Below the pieces are notes generated by a model that saw only the letters and a list, made by a program, of their open reading frames with translations, had not been told where the DNA came from and searched no databases. From positions 1 to 14,368 of the forward strand of contig JAHBMJ010002964.1 of NCBI GenBank assembly GCA_018398765.1: DNA of 14,368 bases. Direction: 5' to 3'. Below, piece by piece: positions 1 to 11,169 of the stretch; the first letter of the stretch is position 1; every line of letters begins with the position of its first letter. The position numbers were made by a program, and so were the translations under genes. The DNA is from Chromera velia (taxonomy: Eukaryota > Sar > Chromeraceae).

Positions 1-1652
<1,652 letters not shown>

Positions 1653-3399
1653 GCTCTCTCTCTCTCTCTCTAGATTGTTCCTTCCAGGAAGCGGGATCGA
1701 TCGATTGATTGATCCATCAAGAGTGGAGATGTTTTTTCACCGTGTGTGTGTGTATGTGTGTGAGTGTGTGTGGAGAGAGAGAGACAGGCAGACATACAGA
1801 GAGAGAGAGACAGACAGGGAGAGCGAAACACAAGAACGTCTGGGGGGGGGAGGGAGGAGAGGTGAAAAGGAGCGCCTGAGGTTCTTTTGAGTTTGAATCT
1901 GTCTTTATCTCTCACAGGTCGCAAGGCCTGTAACCCTGTCATATCTTTGGTGCGTGCATGGCCTGTAACAATGATACACACAGGACGGACAGGAGGGACT
2001 TGAGGCCTCCTTGATTGCAATGTCTTGGGACTGTGGAGAGACCGAGCCAGTGCCTGAGGGACTCTGATTTTCTCCCATAAGCATTCGATCTACTGCTGGT
2101 TGCCAGAAAGACCTCTAGCTGCACGCCTGCCCACTTGCCTCGCTGAAGAAAGTATCGATCGAGAAGTTTTCAAATGGACTATGCGTACACAGAGAATGAA
2201 TGAAACGCTTGTGCACTGAATGCCGGTCAGAAGGGAATACAGTGAGATCTTCAGAGAGAGACTGAATCCAATAGAGCAAGCAAAAGAGCGATTCATTCGG
2301 CCAGCGCACGGGTTTCTTGGGAACTTTATGAGAATCCTTGCGAGAGGAGGATCAGAAGGAGAGGAAAACAGAGCTAGGAGCGTGCGAAAGGTCGAGTACA
2401 AAACTTGAATTTTAGCAGAGGATGGAAAGGTGCAATAATGCGAGTCGGTATTTTTTCTATGTGGTTCTTCTTCGTTCGGACTTTGAATTTTTTATTGCTC
2501 GACAGATCGGCGTGGGCGTCTGCACCGATCTTTCTTTTCTCCTCATCCATTGACATTTTAAAACTTATTTTCTCTGATACCATGGAGCTTTGCATTCTTT
2601 CTTTCTGGACTTTGGGCTTGGCGAAACTCTGGCTGATCTTTCTTTGAGGTGGATGGGTGAATTCTGAAGGTGCACGCAGAAATGTATTGTTCATCTGATT
2701 TCATTCTCGAGTCGCGTCAGCCAGCATTCGATCATTAGTCCCGTCAGAGTCGCGTCAGATGGCAAGGGATCCATGTGTGTTTGAACTTAGTCTGCAGTTA
2801 TTGAGTGCTTCAATGTATACATACATGCGTTGCTTGATTGATCGAATTCAGTCACAAAGGCCCAAACGGCTGCAGGTGCAGGGTAGCACGAGGCTTCCGA
2901 TCAGTCAGTCAGCAGGGGCCTCGACTGAAAGGGGGCCTGGCTGCATTCCTGCGTGTTTGGGTGCATTGGCTCTCCATCGGAATCAAGCAAGATGCATGGT
3001 GTGCATGCATGTGCCGTCAAAGACAATCCAGCAGTATGTCATAAGTATAACTCCAACACTTTCCTGTTACAGGCCTCAACAATAAGGAGACGCAACTTTT
3101 GAAGAATCAGTATGAACGTGCCATGCAGTAATGATTGGCATTCGATCTGTCTGTCTGTTTCTCTAGCTCGGTCAAGAAAGGCCCAGAGGGAACGCGGCTG
3201 CTGCGTATTAAGGACATGCGATTGCCGTGTTGGTTGCCAAGTCGTCAGCAATGCACGCTTGACTGGTAACAGCGGTGACTGGTATATAAATACCGAGTGA
3301 CTCGGATTCTATCATGAAACAGTACTTAGAATAATGGATACACGCACGAGCAAGTTGTTCTGCCTCGCGGTTGCAAAAGTTGGCAATCTAGTTCAAAGT
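1653..3399. other. Intergenic stretch with simple repeats, no supported gene
   Basis: After the TGA at 1650-1652 I see CT, TG and GA/CAGA simple repeats (1655-1672, 1741-1772, 1772-1830) and unique sequence with only short open frames. The longest, 2759-3085 on +, has low-complexity, non-protein-like composition. A possible acceptor (CTCTCACAG at 1909-1917) opens a short frame, but I could not build an exon chain from it. Confidence 0.5.
3283..3290 (+). promoter_or_regulatory. TATA-box-like TATATAAA
   Basis: A consensus-like TATATAAA lies at the left edge of the AT-rich island, but no protein-coding frame starts downstream. It could drive a non-coding transcript or be chance. Confidence 0.15.
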
Positions 3400-4330
3400 T
3401 ACCAACTAGGTTACCAATATGTTACCAATTGACCGTTTGAGAACTCAGATCATTAAGCGTATGATTAATGCTTACACTGATGTGTACTGTCATCAACGTA
3501 TATGTAGATGTCTTTTTGTAGCCTTTCGCGCATTTATTGATGCATGTTAAAGAGATTTACAGAACTTAAATCACATTAAACTTTTTAAAAAAACAATTTT
3601 AGTAAAAATGAAGACTTGTTACTAGATTTGTTAAATTAAGAGATGTAAACAAATTAATTATGATCGAAGTTTTTAGCTATAACTGGATTTATATTTCTGC
3701 TGCTACTGTGTGGTGTAATTTACCGTATAAGCAACTAGATAAGCAAAAGTATATAAGAAAAAAATAAATATGTTTTAATGTGTTTAAAACTTTTTGATAG
3801 TATATTTTTATTTACTAGACTCTGCTCATACAAAAGTTCATCATTCAAAAGAAGTGTTGGCTATTACCAAAGTTAGCACAGTAAAACGTATCATGCCGCA
3901 TATATTATTTTTAGCTTTTTTATAAAAAGAAACATGCATGAACAAACTTGAATGATAAGATTTATAAGAATAAAAATGTAGAAGCCGATTGAATTCTTTT
4001 AAAAGTAGCTCTAGAAACCATATATAATCATTGTTGATTTATAGAATTGTCTTATAACAAAAATATTTATTTTGTAGTATGCATTATGTTCCTATTGAAA
4101 CTTTTGCTTACTAAGCTGCTTGTTATTTGGTGACAACAGTAAAAAAGGCAGCTAGGCTGAGCTAGCTTATGCGCTACTGTCAACTTTTGAAGGCTACTAC
4201 CTATAACTAGATCTCTAAGCTAACAAAGACTTAAGTTCTGGGCTCGTTAGGTCTTGAACTAGCTCCTAAGCTCGCTTTTTTTTTTTTTTCTAAGCGTTTG
4301 TTTTAAATGACAAAATTAAATGCTTTGTCA
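3400..4330. other. AT-rich island without ORFs
   Basis: Composition changes sharply here to strongly AT-rich, with long A/T runs and a 15-base T tract near 4276-4290. It contains no open frame of 60 codons on either strand. GTTACCAA occurs three times near its left edge (about 3397-3430). Its right end (4140-4270) is rich in AGCT/GAGCT words. It may be an AT-rich mobile-element remnant, an organelle-derived insertion or a scaffold-type region; I recognise no specific family. Confidence 0.6.
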
Positions 4331-4799
4331 GTGTTTCTTTTGGAACCAGTCTCATGAGCTATGATTAGCTTCACCTAGAGCTTCACAGCCAACTGAGAAA
4401 GTTTGTTTGATCACTTGTTGACGATCATGTAGTGACTGGCACGCCTAGCGGCATGCCGTGACTGGCTCGTTCAGTCGCAATTTGATTGCCAGCTTGAGTG
4501 AAAACCATCGGATACAGCAAAGACACACGCACGCCTAGACGCACGTATGCACACGTGTAAAGAGTTAGCCGGAGTTAGCTTGCCCCCACATGCATGCATC
4601 TAGGCATGCGTGTGTAGATGCATGTCGATCAACCAAAAGGCGTGCCGCCGGCCCCCCTCCACTGCAGTTCGCCCCCCTGCTCTGGAGAGTGCTGCCGCGC
4701 GCTTTCATGTACGAGGATGTGCGTAGAGAGAGGCCGGAAGACAGTCAATCAACCGGATACACAACCTAGACACACAACAAGTTCGGGACTTTCTCATGC
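4331..4799. other. Intergenic stretch upstream of the unknown gene copy A
   Basis: Ordinary-composition DNA with TGCATGCA-type words and no supported gene. An inverted repeat with perfect 10 bp arms (CATGCATCTA at 4593-4602 and TAGATGCATG at 4615-4624) surrounds a 12 nt loop. The 69-codon + frame starting at 4618 overlaps this hairpin and is not convincing. Confidence 0.45.
4593..4624. repeat. Short perfect inverted repeat (hairpin)
   Basis: 10 bp arms, CATGCATCTA and TAGATGCATG, flank a 12 nt loop, about 180 bp left of the duplication boundary. There is no poly-T or other sign of a defined function. Confidence 0.6.
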
Positions 4800-7700
4800 A
4801 TGTCTTCATACAGAGAGAGAAGGTTGACGACAGTCAGGAAGAGAGGCACTCTGGTATGGAGATGAGACCAGACCGAGGCAAAAATGCAGAGTGAGGCATG
4901 TAGAGAGATACGACAGAGGCAAGAGTTAAGAGGACTGTCACAAAGGCATGAACCATATATGCATGCACATATCGATGCACATTTTCAAAGAAGCTTTGCA
5001 AAATTAATGTCCCGGCATTAGCGAAGTTCACCGGAATGAGTTTCTTTTACACGTCTCAAACGTTCGATCGATCGAGCTATCGACAGGTACATCCAGCCGG
5101 CCTGCATGCCATTAATTCTTCTTTGTACGTCGAAGGAAAGAGCAACCAATTCGATCCCAAATTTCATTGTGTCCCTTGGCTCTCTCTCGAACTTTTTTAT
5201 CTGAGGTCTCCAAGCACCCTTCTCTGCATAAGCTTTGGGTGAGTGCCTCGAACAGATCAAGCCAGGGCCTGTATGTGCATGCATACATGTGTGACGTTGG
5301 ATCGATCGATCAAGACGGGAGGAATTCTTTGCACATGATCTGGGTTGACTCTCTCTCTCTCTCTCGCCTTCTGCATGCAGGGGATCCTCTCGTTCCTTCT
5401 CAAGCACTTCTCAGAGAAGCGCGTGTATGTGGTTCATGCACTTGAGCTTCACAAAGTGCGTGGGAAAAGGGCGGGAGGGAACATGATATGATGCGTCCAT
5501 GCAAGACAGACGACATCCTTCCGCCCTTCCCGAATTTCGATTTCTCTCTCGATCTTTTTCTTCAGGGTCTCTCTGCTGCATGAGTCAGAACAATCTGACC
5601 GGCACTGACTGCCCTCAAAGCAACACACGGGCAGGCATCCACGTATGAGCATAATTCTTTCATTATGGCAGACAGACCTGTTGCCTTAGTCCTCTGATGA
5701 GGGTCAGCAACTCTTTGATCGAAACTTTGTGACCGATTCTAGCTGTTTAGTATTTGGGAACAGGGTCTCATTGCTTGCTTGCTCAAGCTGTTCCTTTGCT
5801 TTCTAGAAACGCTTACGATTCGTGACTCGATTCACTTAGTCGAACGGATGGGACTTATCAGAAAGCAAGATAGGCGGAAGGAGAGAAGAGGGAAGAGGCA
5901 GGACTCGATCTTCAACACGCAAGCCACAGGATGAGAAACTAGGTCTTGCTGGTGGAAACAGCTAGAGGAAGCATCCAAGGAATACGCGAACAAACAGACA
6001 TACAAGGCACAAGCCTTGGCGTGCATGTCCGCATTCACCGAAGCTTTTCTTCCTGTTTCTCTCGTCTCATCAGATCCTCTTCTTTTGTTTCAGCTTGTGT
6101 GCGGAAAGACTGACACACAGCGTTGCAGAGCTGTGTGTATCCCATCCACCCCAGTTTTCTTCCATGTTTCTCTTCCTTCTTGCATGATGATTTGAAAGGA
6201 AACAAGTAAGAACCACAAAATGAATGAATGCATCGATTGATCCATCCATCGATCGATCGATCGATCGATCGATCGATCAGACAGGAACGAATATTTAATT
6301 CTGCATGATCGAGTCAATCAACATGGATCGAAGGAACCGGCGCACCCTCTTCCCCTTTCCCCCCCCTTCGAATTCCCGGACGTATGCACAAACATCATGA
6401 ATGTACCTTCCAAATCGCTCTTTGGATGGAGACACTTGATTGAAGTGCACTGGAAGAGTGGATGTGCGCTTCTTTTTTTCGAAGTATTCTAAACCTGTCG
6501 TGTTCTTGCAGATACATGCGACAAACAAACATACAAGCAAACAAAGAAAGAGAGAAACAGCTCATCAGTCCAAGAGATAGTGTTGTTCTAGGGGCTTTAG
6601 ATGAATCTTCTCTTTTCTTTAAACACAACTATACAACACAGACAAATCGGATAGGAAGCACCAATCTCTCCTTGTTCGAGCAGACAGGCTGCATGACGAG
6701 CTGCGGGCGTTTCAACTGACGCCGTTAGCTTGCCTTCCTTCGTTCCTTCCTTCCTTCCTTCCTTCCTTCCAAGTACCCCATTTGATTGATTCTTTCGATG
6801 CTGCAGCTCTCCCTTCCTCTCCTGAATTCCTTCCACTTGCTCCTGTTCTCTTCCCGCATGAGGACTTGACCGTCTACTTTCTCTCTCTGCCTGTTCTCTT
6901 TCTTTCCTCTTCCTTCCTTCCTTCAAGCTCCGCGAAGTCTCCATCAAGGCTTCCTTCCTTAAAGTTTCCGCACGCACGGCTGTTAGTGAGTAACGGGACG
7001 GGCCCTCGCTGGACTACGAGGTTGAGTCTCTCTCTCTCTCACTGCCTGTGCAGGTCTTTTGTTATTCATAAACCTCCTGGGTCTCAATCAAAGCGCTTAA
7101 TTCCTTCTTCCGTTGGGCTCTTCTGTTGCTGAAGCTGTGAAACAGACAGCCTCGTCTTCCAAGAAGCATGCACACGCACAAGAAGAAAAAGACCAAAAGA
7201 ATGTGAAAGAAACGCAATGAGACACATGAAGCCGTACAGGGAACGAGTTCCATCTCACAGGAGAAGACCAATGGATCGATGAAACAACCATGAACTAATT
7301 CGATCGAGGCTTAATTGAACTTTGAACAGCAAGGAGCACACAGTCAGAAAAGCACACAGGAGAAGAAACCCCACGGGTCTCAGGACTTGATTCCTTTTTT
7401 TCATTCACGCACAGAAAAAAATGACGATCTTGAATTGTTTTCTTTTGTGCCTCACAGACACGTAATCGAATTCTTTCTGTTTCTACGAGGAAGAACACAC
7501 AGATACGTCTTTTATCAATTTGCCGTCTTTCATGTTCTCACAAATAAGGTGAGCTGGCATGTGCGCGAGTGAGTCATCAACAGGCAGACAATCCTTCGAT
7601 CTGGTTTGTCTTCCTTTTCTCTGCTTATTCCTTTTCTTCTTCCCACAGAGAGAGCCCTCTGCTCCCCCGTCGGACTCCCCCCTAAACCTGAAAACCCCGT

Positions 7701-7858
7701 TTGAATTCCCCCTGCATCGATCAATGAATGCACTCCCTAGCTGTCCCTCCCATGCAGTGATTCATGCATGTCTGCACTGCCCCCGTGAATTTTCTTCTTT
7801 CACGTACATGCATCAACTGAAAGGACTTGCCCTTCAGTCCTTGCTCTCTACCGACTGA
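4800..7858 (+). CDS. Unrecognised multi-exon gene, duplicated, copy A
   Basis: No family recognised. Candidate exons: 4800-4853 (MSSYRERRL..., donor GTATGG), 5087-5170 (VHPAGLHAINSS...), 5206-5238 (VSKHPSLHKLW, donor GTGAGT), 5381-5455 (GILSFLLKHFSEKRVYVV...), 5690-5749 (SSDEGQQLFDRNF...), 5840-5942 (SNGWDLSESK...), 6129-6205 (donor GTAAGA), 6285-6444 (NEYLILHDRVNQ...), 6512-6579 (YMRQTNIQANKE...), 6642-6723 (KSDRKHQSLLVRADRL...), 7344-7376, 7458-7548 (HVIEFFLFLRGR..., donor GTGAGC) and terminal 7649-7858. Phases agree across most junctions, notably 6205/6285, 6579/6642 and 7548/7649. Unresolved junctions are 5942 to 6129 and 6444 to 6512. The 35 nt gap between 5170 and 5206 is too short for a usual intron, so 5087-5170 may end earlier. 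Comparison with copy B supports this strand: in 6285-6444 the two internal differences are synonymous, while the opposing frame gains a stop in copy B. The product looks soluble and basic. It is convergent with the opsin gene. Confidence 0.42.
6248..6279. repeat. (GATC)n microsatellite in an intron of copy A
   Basis: A run of GATC/ATCG units sits just before the putative acceptor at 6283-6284. The matching run in copy B (about 13750-13772) is shorter, so its length has changed since the duplication. Every unit is a Sau3AI/Dam-type site. Confidence 0.9.
6726..6772. repeat. (CCTT)n tetranucleotide run
   Basis: TTCC/CCTT units are present at the same place in both duplicates (about 14224-14264 in copy B), inside the putative intron after the exon ending at 6723. 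Confidence 0.85.
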
Positions 7859-7973
7859 ATGACGATATTCTTCTTCCGGTCTTGCTTCCGTTCTTCGGAT
7901 CTTGTGGTTTCCTTTCCATCCTCCGCCACAACATGCAGGGTGGGTCTGTGTCTCCATTTCGTCCCCCCCCCTC

Positions 7974-10900
7974 TTACTCATCAAACACAGTTCCTGCCGG
8001 GAACCCTACAGAGGGGGATCTATCGCGATCTCTCTTGGAGATGACTGATGACTCTCTTGGGTTCCGACTCTCCTGGCTTCCCATCTTGTCCACTGTTGTA
8101 CCCAGGTGTCCAATCGCGTCCAGGACCTTCCCCAGCATCTGGTCGTCCACCCGGCCTCCGTTGGGAGAGCTGGTGCCAGATCGGTGGGCGTCCACCGGAG
8201 TCATATAGCCTGCCTGGGGCGGGGGGGCTGCGTAGGGGTAGGGGTAGGGGTATGGGGCAGGGGCAGCATACGGATAGGGTGCTGCGTAGGGATAGGGAGC
8301 AGGCCACCCCATTGGTTGTGCAGTCGCTGCTCCGTGAGGAGTCATCTGAGGGGCAGAGAAGTGTGAAGGAGCCTGCTGCATTGTGGCTGCTGCAGGGCTC
8401 TTATTCTTCTCTGGGGGCTGGCCCTCGATGTCCGGAACCATCAGACCTCCGCCACTCGAAGGTCCGAGCTGTTGCATGAGAAGGGCAGCGTCCTTGGTCA
8501 TGTTCTCCTTCTTGCCAGTCATGCTGCGGTGTCGCACCACGTCGAGGGCTTTCTTGACTTCCTCGGGCTTCTTGTTGCTCATGCACGACTCCAGAAGGGC
8601 AGGCACGGTCACGATCACCTGCAAAGATGGAACAAAGAGAAATCACAGCAACTGCTCAACACCATTATTGCACACACATACAGACAGACACACAGACGCG
8701 CACACACACAAACGCAAACGCAAACACACACACACACACACATAGAGACGCACACACACACGCGCGCGCTCGCGCGCGTACACACACAGAAGACGGTGCC
8801 GCATCTGACATGGCGCGACGACCGGAAGGAAACCAAAAGAATCTAATGTCTGAGCCGGAAAGAAATTTGTGGCAGTGCACTCGAAATTTTGCCATATCAC
8901 TTCTTTGCCTTCAGACTGACCACTTCTTCGGGCACCTCTTTGAACTCGAAGTCAGTCTTCTTGTCCTCGAAGTCCCTCAGCCAGTTCAGGGCTCGGAGGA
9001 TGGACTTCAGGTGCATGTCCTCTGTGCATTGTCTGCCGGCAGGAGGGCCAGGGGATGCAGAGAGAAGCAGACAAAGGTGAATGATCTAAAGCTACAGACT
9101 CACAAGTAACAGACGAGGGATCGAAAAGACACAAGGGACCCGCAGAGTTTGTGACAGAAATGCGAGAGAAGGCTGCTTGAAAAAGTGGCCAGATAAACAA
9201 AGCTTCACGCACCTGTATCTTGTGAGGAAGATCGCAAACAGAGGTTTCGAAACGACGTCACCGAATGCGTGGAGCAGAGCGATGTAGGAGGGGTGCACAG
9301 TTCCAACACTGTGAATGTCGTCACGGAGCAGCCAGGCAATCGGGAAGACGCACCACCCGATCCCGAAGGTCATCACGGCAATCAGAAGCCATCTGCAATG
9401 CATTCATTGCATACAGCACGTTGGGCAGCATTACGTACATCCATTAGGTCGTATGAAGCAATTGAGGAGAAACAGTCACCAGAGCTCAGTGAGACTAGTT
9501 AGTCAAAGAATATTGAGATCAGAGGGATGACTGACTGATTGATTGATTGATTGATTGAGTAGATGAGATTAACTTTCTCCTTCCGCAGAAGTATCCTGTC
9601 TCCGTCGTTTTCCACCCATATCAATCAACCTGTGCGAAGTCTCCTTCAGTTCCCTCCAAACCACAGCCTTACCATCCACCCCCCTCCCCAACCGTTTTCA
9701 CTTGCCTAGACGCTCATGCGCCCACCTGGCTGCATTCTTGGAGACGCCGTGTTTCAAGAGGATGTTGAGGACGTGCAGTGCTCTCTTGGAGACATTCCAT
9801 GCCATCACACTCACGAGACAGACTCCAGTCCCAAAGAGGAACCATTGTGCAGAGCCGCGGATGTGCTCGGTCCTGAAAACGCAGAAGGGAAAAAAGAAAT
9901 GCAAAGAAACACAAAAAAGCCAACATCTCTTTGGAAATGAGACTGAGTCATTCTACCAGTGGAGGGTGCCAACGAACTGAGCAATACGGCCACCAGGCTG
10001 TGTTGTCACTTGGCACTTTCTTCGTCAAATAGTAGAATTCCCTTTCCTCCAACCGGAAGCCTACAGCCAGGCACACGAGGAAGTCTGCTGAAGACCATAG
10101 ACACGCATACAGGTCACATGATATTCCTGGCAATCATCCCACTACACAAAGTGTTTCTTTCTTTTCTGTGGATCGATCGATGCCTGCAGGGGAACTCACC
10201 AGAAGCCCACGAACAGGCAGAAGAATGTGGCCGCACTGTAGAAGGGAATTCCTTCCATTCCCAGTGTCTCTGTGAAGTCCCAAATGATCAGAGGGCACCC
10301 GACGAGGTACCCCCAGTACATGTATCTGCAACACAGCAACACGAAATCAAGCTATATACAACCTGAATACATCCCAACAGCGCCAAACCGATTTTAAGCT
10401 ATAGGGAGTCTTCCTACACAAGAATGCGGAACATAAATCCTGAACCATAATGAACGAAGCCGAAGATTGGACACAGGCCACAAAAATCTCCTAAAACCAG
10501 CGGAGGGCAGCCAGCAAACAGCTCAGCAGACCGATTTTTCTTTTTCTCAACTCGGATGAAATTTGCCGCACATAGCACGTTCGGTGTTGCGGACAATATT
10601 CACGGCTGACCTCGTGACATCCAGTCCGGTGTCGCGCCCAGTGGCCTTGTCAAAGGATTGGCAGCACCGAATCGCGTACTCCACGAAGGAAATGAATGAA
10701 ATGATGGCGCCTGCGGGAACGGAATTCAAATGAAGGTCAGTCATGTTTGGATGAATGTGCGGCAGAAAAGGCCGAGCCGGTCGGGGACTTACCGACGAAG
10801 CGGTTAAGGGGGAGGTTCCGTGCTCCAACGACATCGCTGTTGTAGCCCTTCTCCCACCTGCAGTCAAGCCAACGTCGACGTGCGTGGTTCATGGATGTAT

Positions 10901-11081
10901 TAATATATCTTTTGCGACACTATATATACGTCGTCTGGATTGGATTGCCGTACCTGAGTCGAAGGATCTGTTGAGTCCCGATGAACTGTGCCGACACATG
11001 GAACAGGTAGACACCAGAGAAGAATTGGAGAATCGAGATACACAGAAAAATTATCCCCAGCGAGTTGTCTGCGAGCACCAT
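7974..11081 (-). CDS. Type-1 (microbial) rhodopsin with long C-terminal tail, 8 exons
   Basis: A seven-helix retinal protein of the microbial opsin family. Exons on the minus strand: 10954-11081, 10793-10857, 10611-10710, 10200-10325, 9702-9872, 9213-9392, 8921-9032, 7974-8618. All phases agree and give 508 residues. The ATG at 11081 has an in-frame TGA 24 nt upstream. Helices lie at about 8-30, 62-82, 97-118, 125-140, 146-168, 198-219 and 230-253. Helix F has W210-x-x-F213-P-x-x-W217; helix G has D242-V-V-S-K246, the Schiff-base lysine with its Asp counterion. Helix C reads R98-Y-M-Y101-W102, so the Asp/Glu proton-acceptor position of pumps is Tyr. Residues 257-508 form a cytoplasmic tail: a charged helical part, then Pro-Tyr-Ala repeats (about 400-427), then a short amphipathic helix. 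No enzymatic domain is seen. Likely a photosensor or non-pumping opsin in a membrane. Least certain are the donors at 10610 (GTCAGC) and 8920 (GTCAGT); reading through the latter would end the protein at a TGA at 8897-8899. Confidence 0.85.
8067..8330 (-). other. Low-complexity Pro/Tyr/Ala segment of the rhodopsin tail
   Basis: The coding strand holds degenerate repeats of CCCTATCC/TACGCAGC type around 8221-8303, giving PYPYAAP units at residues 400-427. A Gly/Ser/Asn-rich linker and an amphipathic stretch (residues 453-474) follow. Such Pro/Tyr-rich tails commonly act as flexible linkers or scaffold-binding segments; the role here is inferred. Confidence 0.7.
8672..8791. repeat. (CA)n-rich intronic repeat
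   Basis: An interrupted CA/CG-rich microsatellite lies in the intron between rhodopsin exons 7 and 8. It includes an alternating CGCGCGCTCGCGCGCG stretch (about 8761-8778) that, like the CA run, favours Z-DNA. Confidence 0.9.
9213..9392 (-). other. Rhodopsin exon 6: retinal-pocket helices F and G
   Basis: This exon carries the diagnostic opsin signature: WCVFPIAW in helix F and, 25 residues on, GDVVSKPLF in helix G. Spacing of W, aromatic, P and W matches bacteriorhodopsin W182-Y185-P186-W189, and D/K matches D212/K216. Acceptor TTGCAG precedes it and donor GTGCGT follows it, both in phase with their neighbours. Confidence 0.92.
9530..9558. repeat. (GATT)n intronic microsatellite
   Basis: Six or so TGAT/GATT units lie within the intron between rhodopsin exons 5 and 6. 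Confidence 0.85.
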
Positions 11082-11135
11082 CTTGCTGTACTTCTTGTTG
11101 GCTCAGCTACAGGATGTTGCACTTAGGCAGATGGA

Positions 11136-11144
11136 GCTTATATA
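11136..11144 (-). promoter_or_regulatory. TATA-box-like element upstream of the rhodopsin gene
   Basis: On the minus strand, CTATATAAGC lies about 55-63 nt upstream of the proposed ATG (11081). If used as a TATA box it would place transcription start near 11110 and give a short leader of about 30 nt. TATA use in this lineage is an assumption. Confidence 0.35.
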
Positions 11145-11169
11145 GTCCTGTATTAAACGGAGAGAATGT

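Larger units (their letters stand above)
4804..6873 (+). repeat. Segmental duplication, copy A (pairs with 12279-14368)
   Basis: From CTTCATACAG at 4804 the sequence matches 12279 onward almost continuously to the window end. Differences are sparse substitutions, a 12 bp indel (near 5096), a small TTGCTTGG-type insertion in copy B and different lengths of the (GATC)n run. By eye identity is well over 90% (not computed). Copy A may extend past 6873, because its partner is cut by the window edge. Confidence 0.95.

Noticed and set aside
2759-3085. 108-codon + strand frame
   Set aside because: No splice or promoter context, odd composition, no recognisable motif and no duplicate to test it against.
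5018-5407. Minus-strand frame in the duplication (KKFEREPRDTMKFG...), also open in copy B
   Set aside because: It has protein-like parts, but the + strand exons here have better splice signals (TTTTTTATCTGAG acceptor, GTGAGT donor) and chain in phase. Not excluded with certainty.
6295-6540. Minus-strand frame with KERFGRYIHDVC
   Set aside because: A single difference in copy B turns the Arg codon into a stop, while the + frame stays open with synonymous changes.
4804-6873. The duplicated segment as a classic transposon
   Set aside because: The visible end has no terminal inverted repeat, target-site duplication, poly(A) tail or transposase/reverse transcriptase motif. It retains introns, which argues against retroposition; the right end is not visible.
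8048-8479. 143-codon + strand frame
   Set aside because: It is the antisense shadow of the Pro/Tyr/Ala-coding opsin tail.
8627-9109. 160-codon + strand frame overlapping the opsin
   Set aside because: It runs through the CA repeat and is antisense to opsin exon 7.
9948-10133. Minus-strand frame with a helix-like [10 protein letters not shown], first taken as rhodopsin helix D
   Set aside because: No acceptor/donor pair joins it in phase to the exons on both sides. Direct splicing of 10200 to 9872 is in phase and gives normal opsin helix spacing, so this stretch is intronic.
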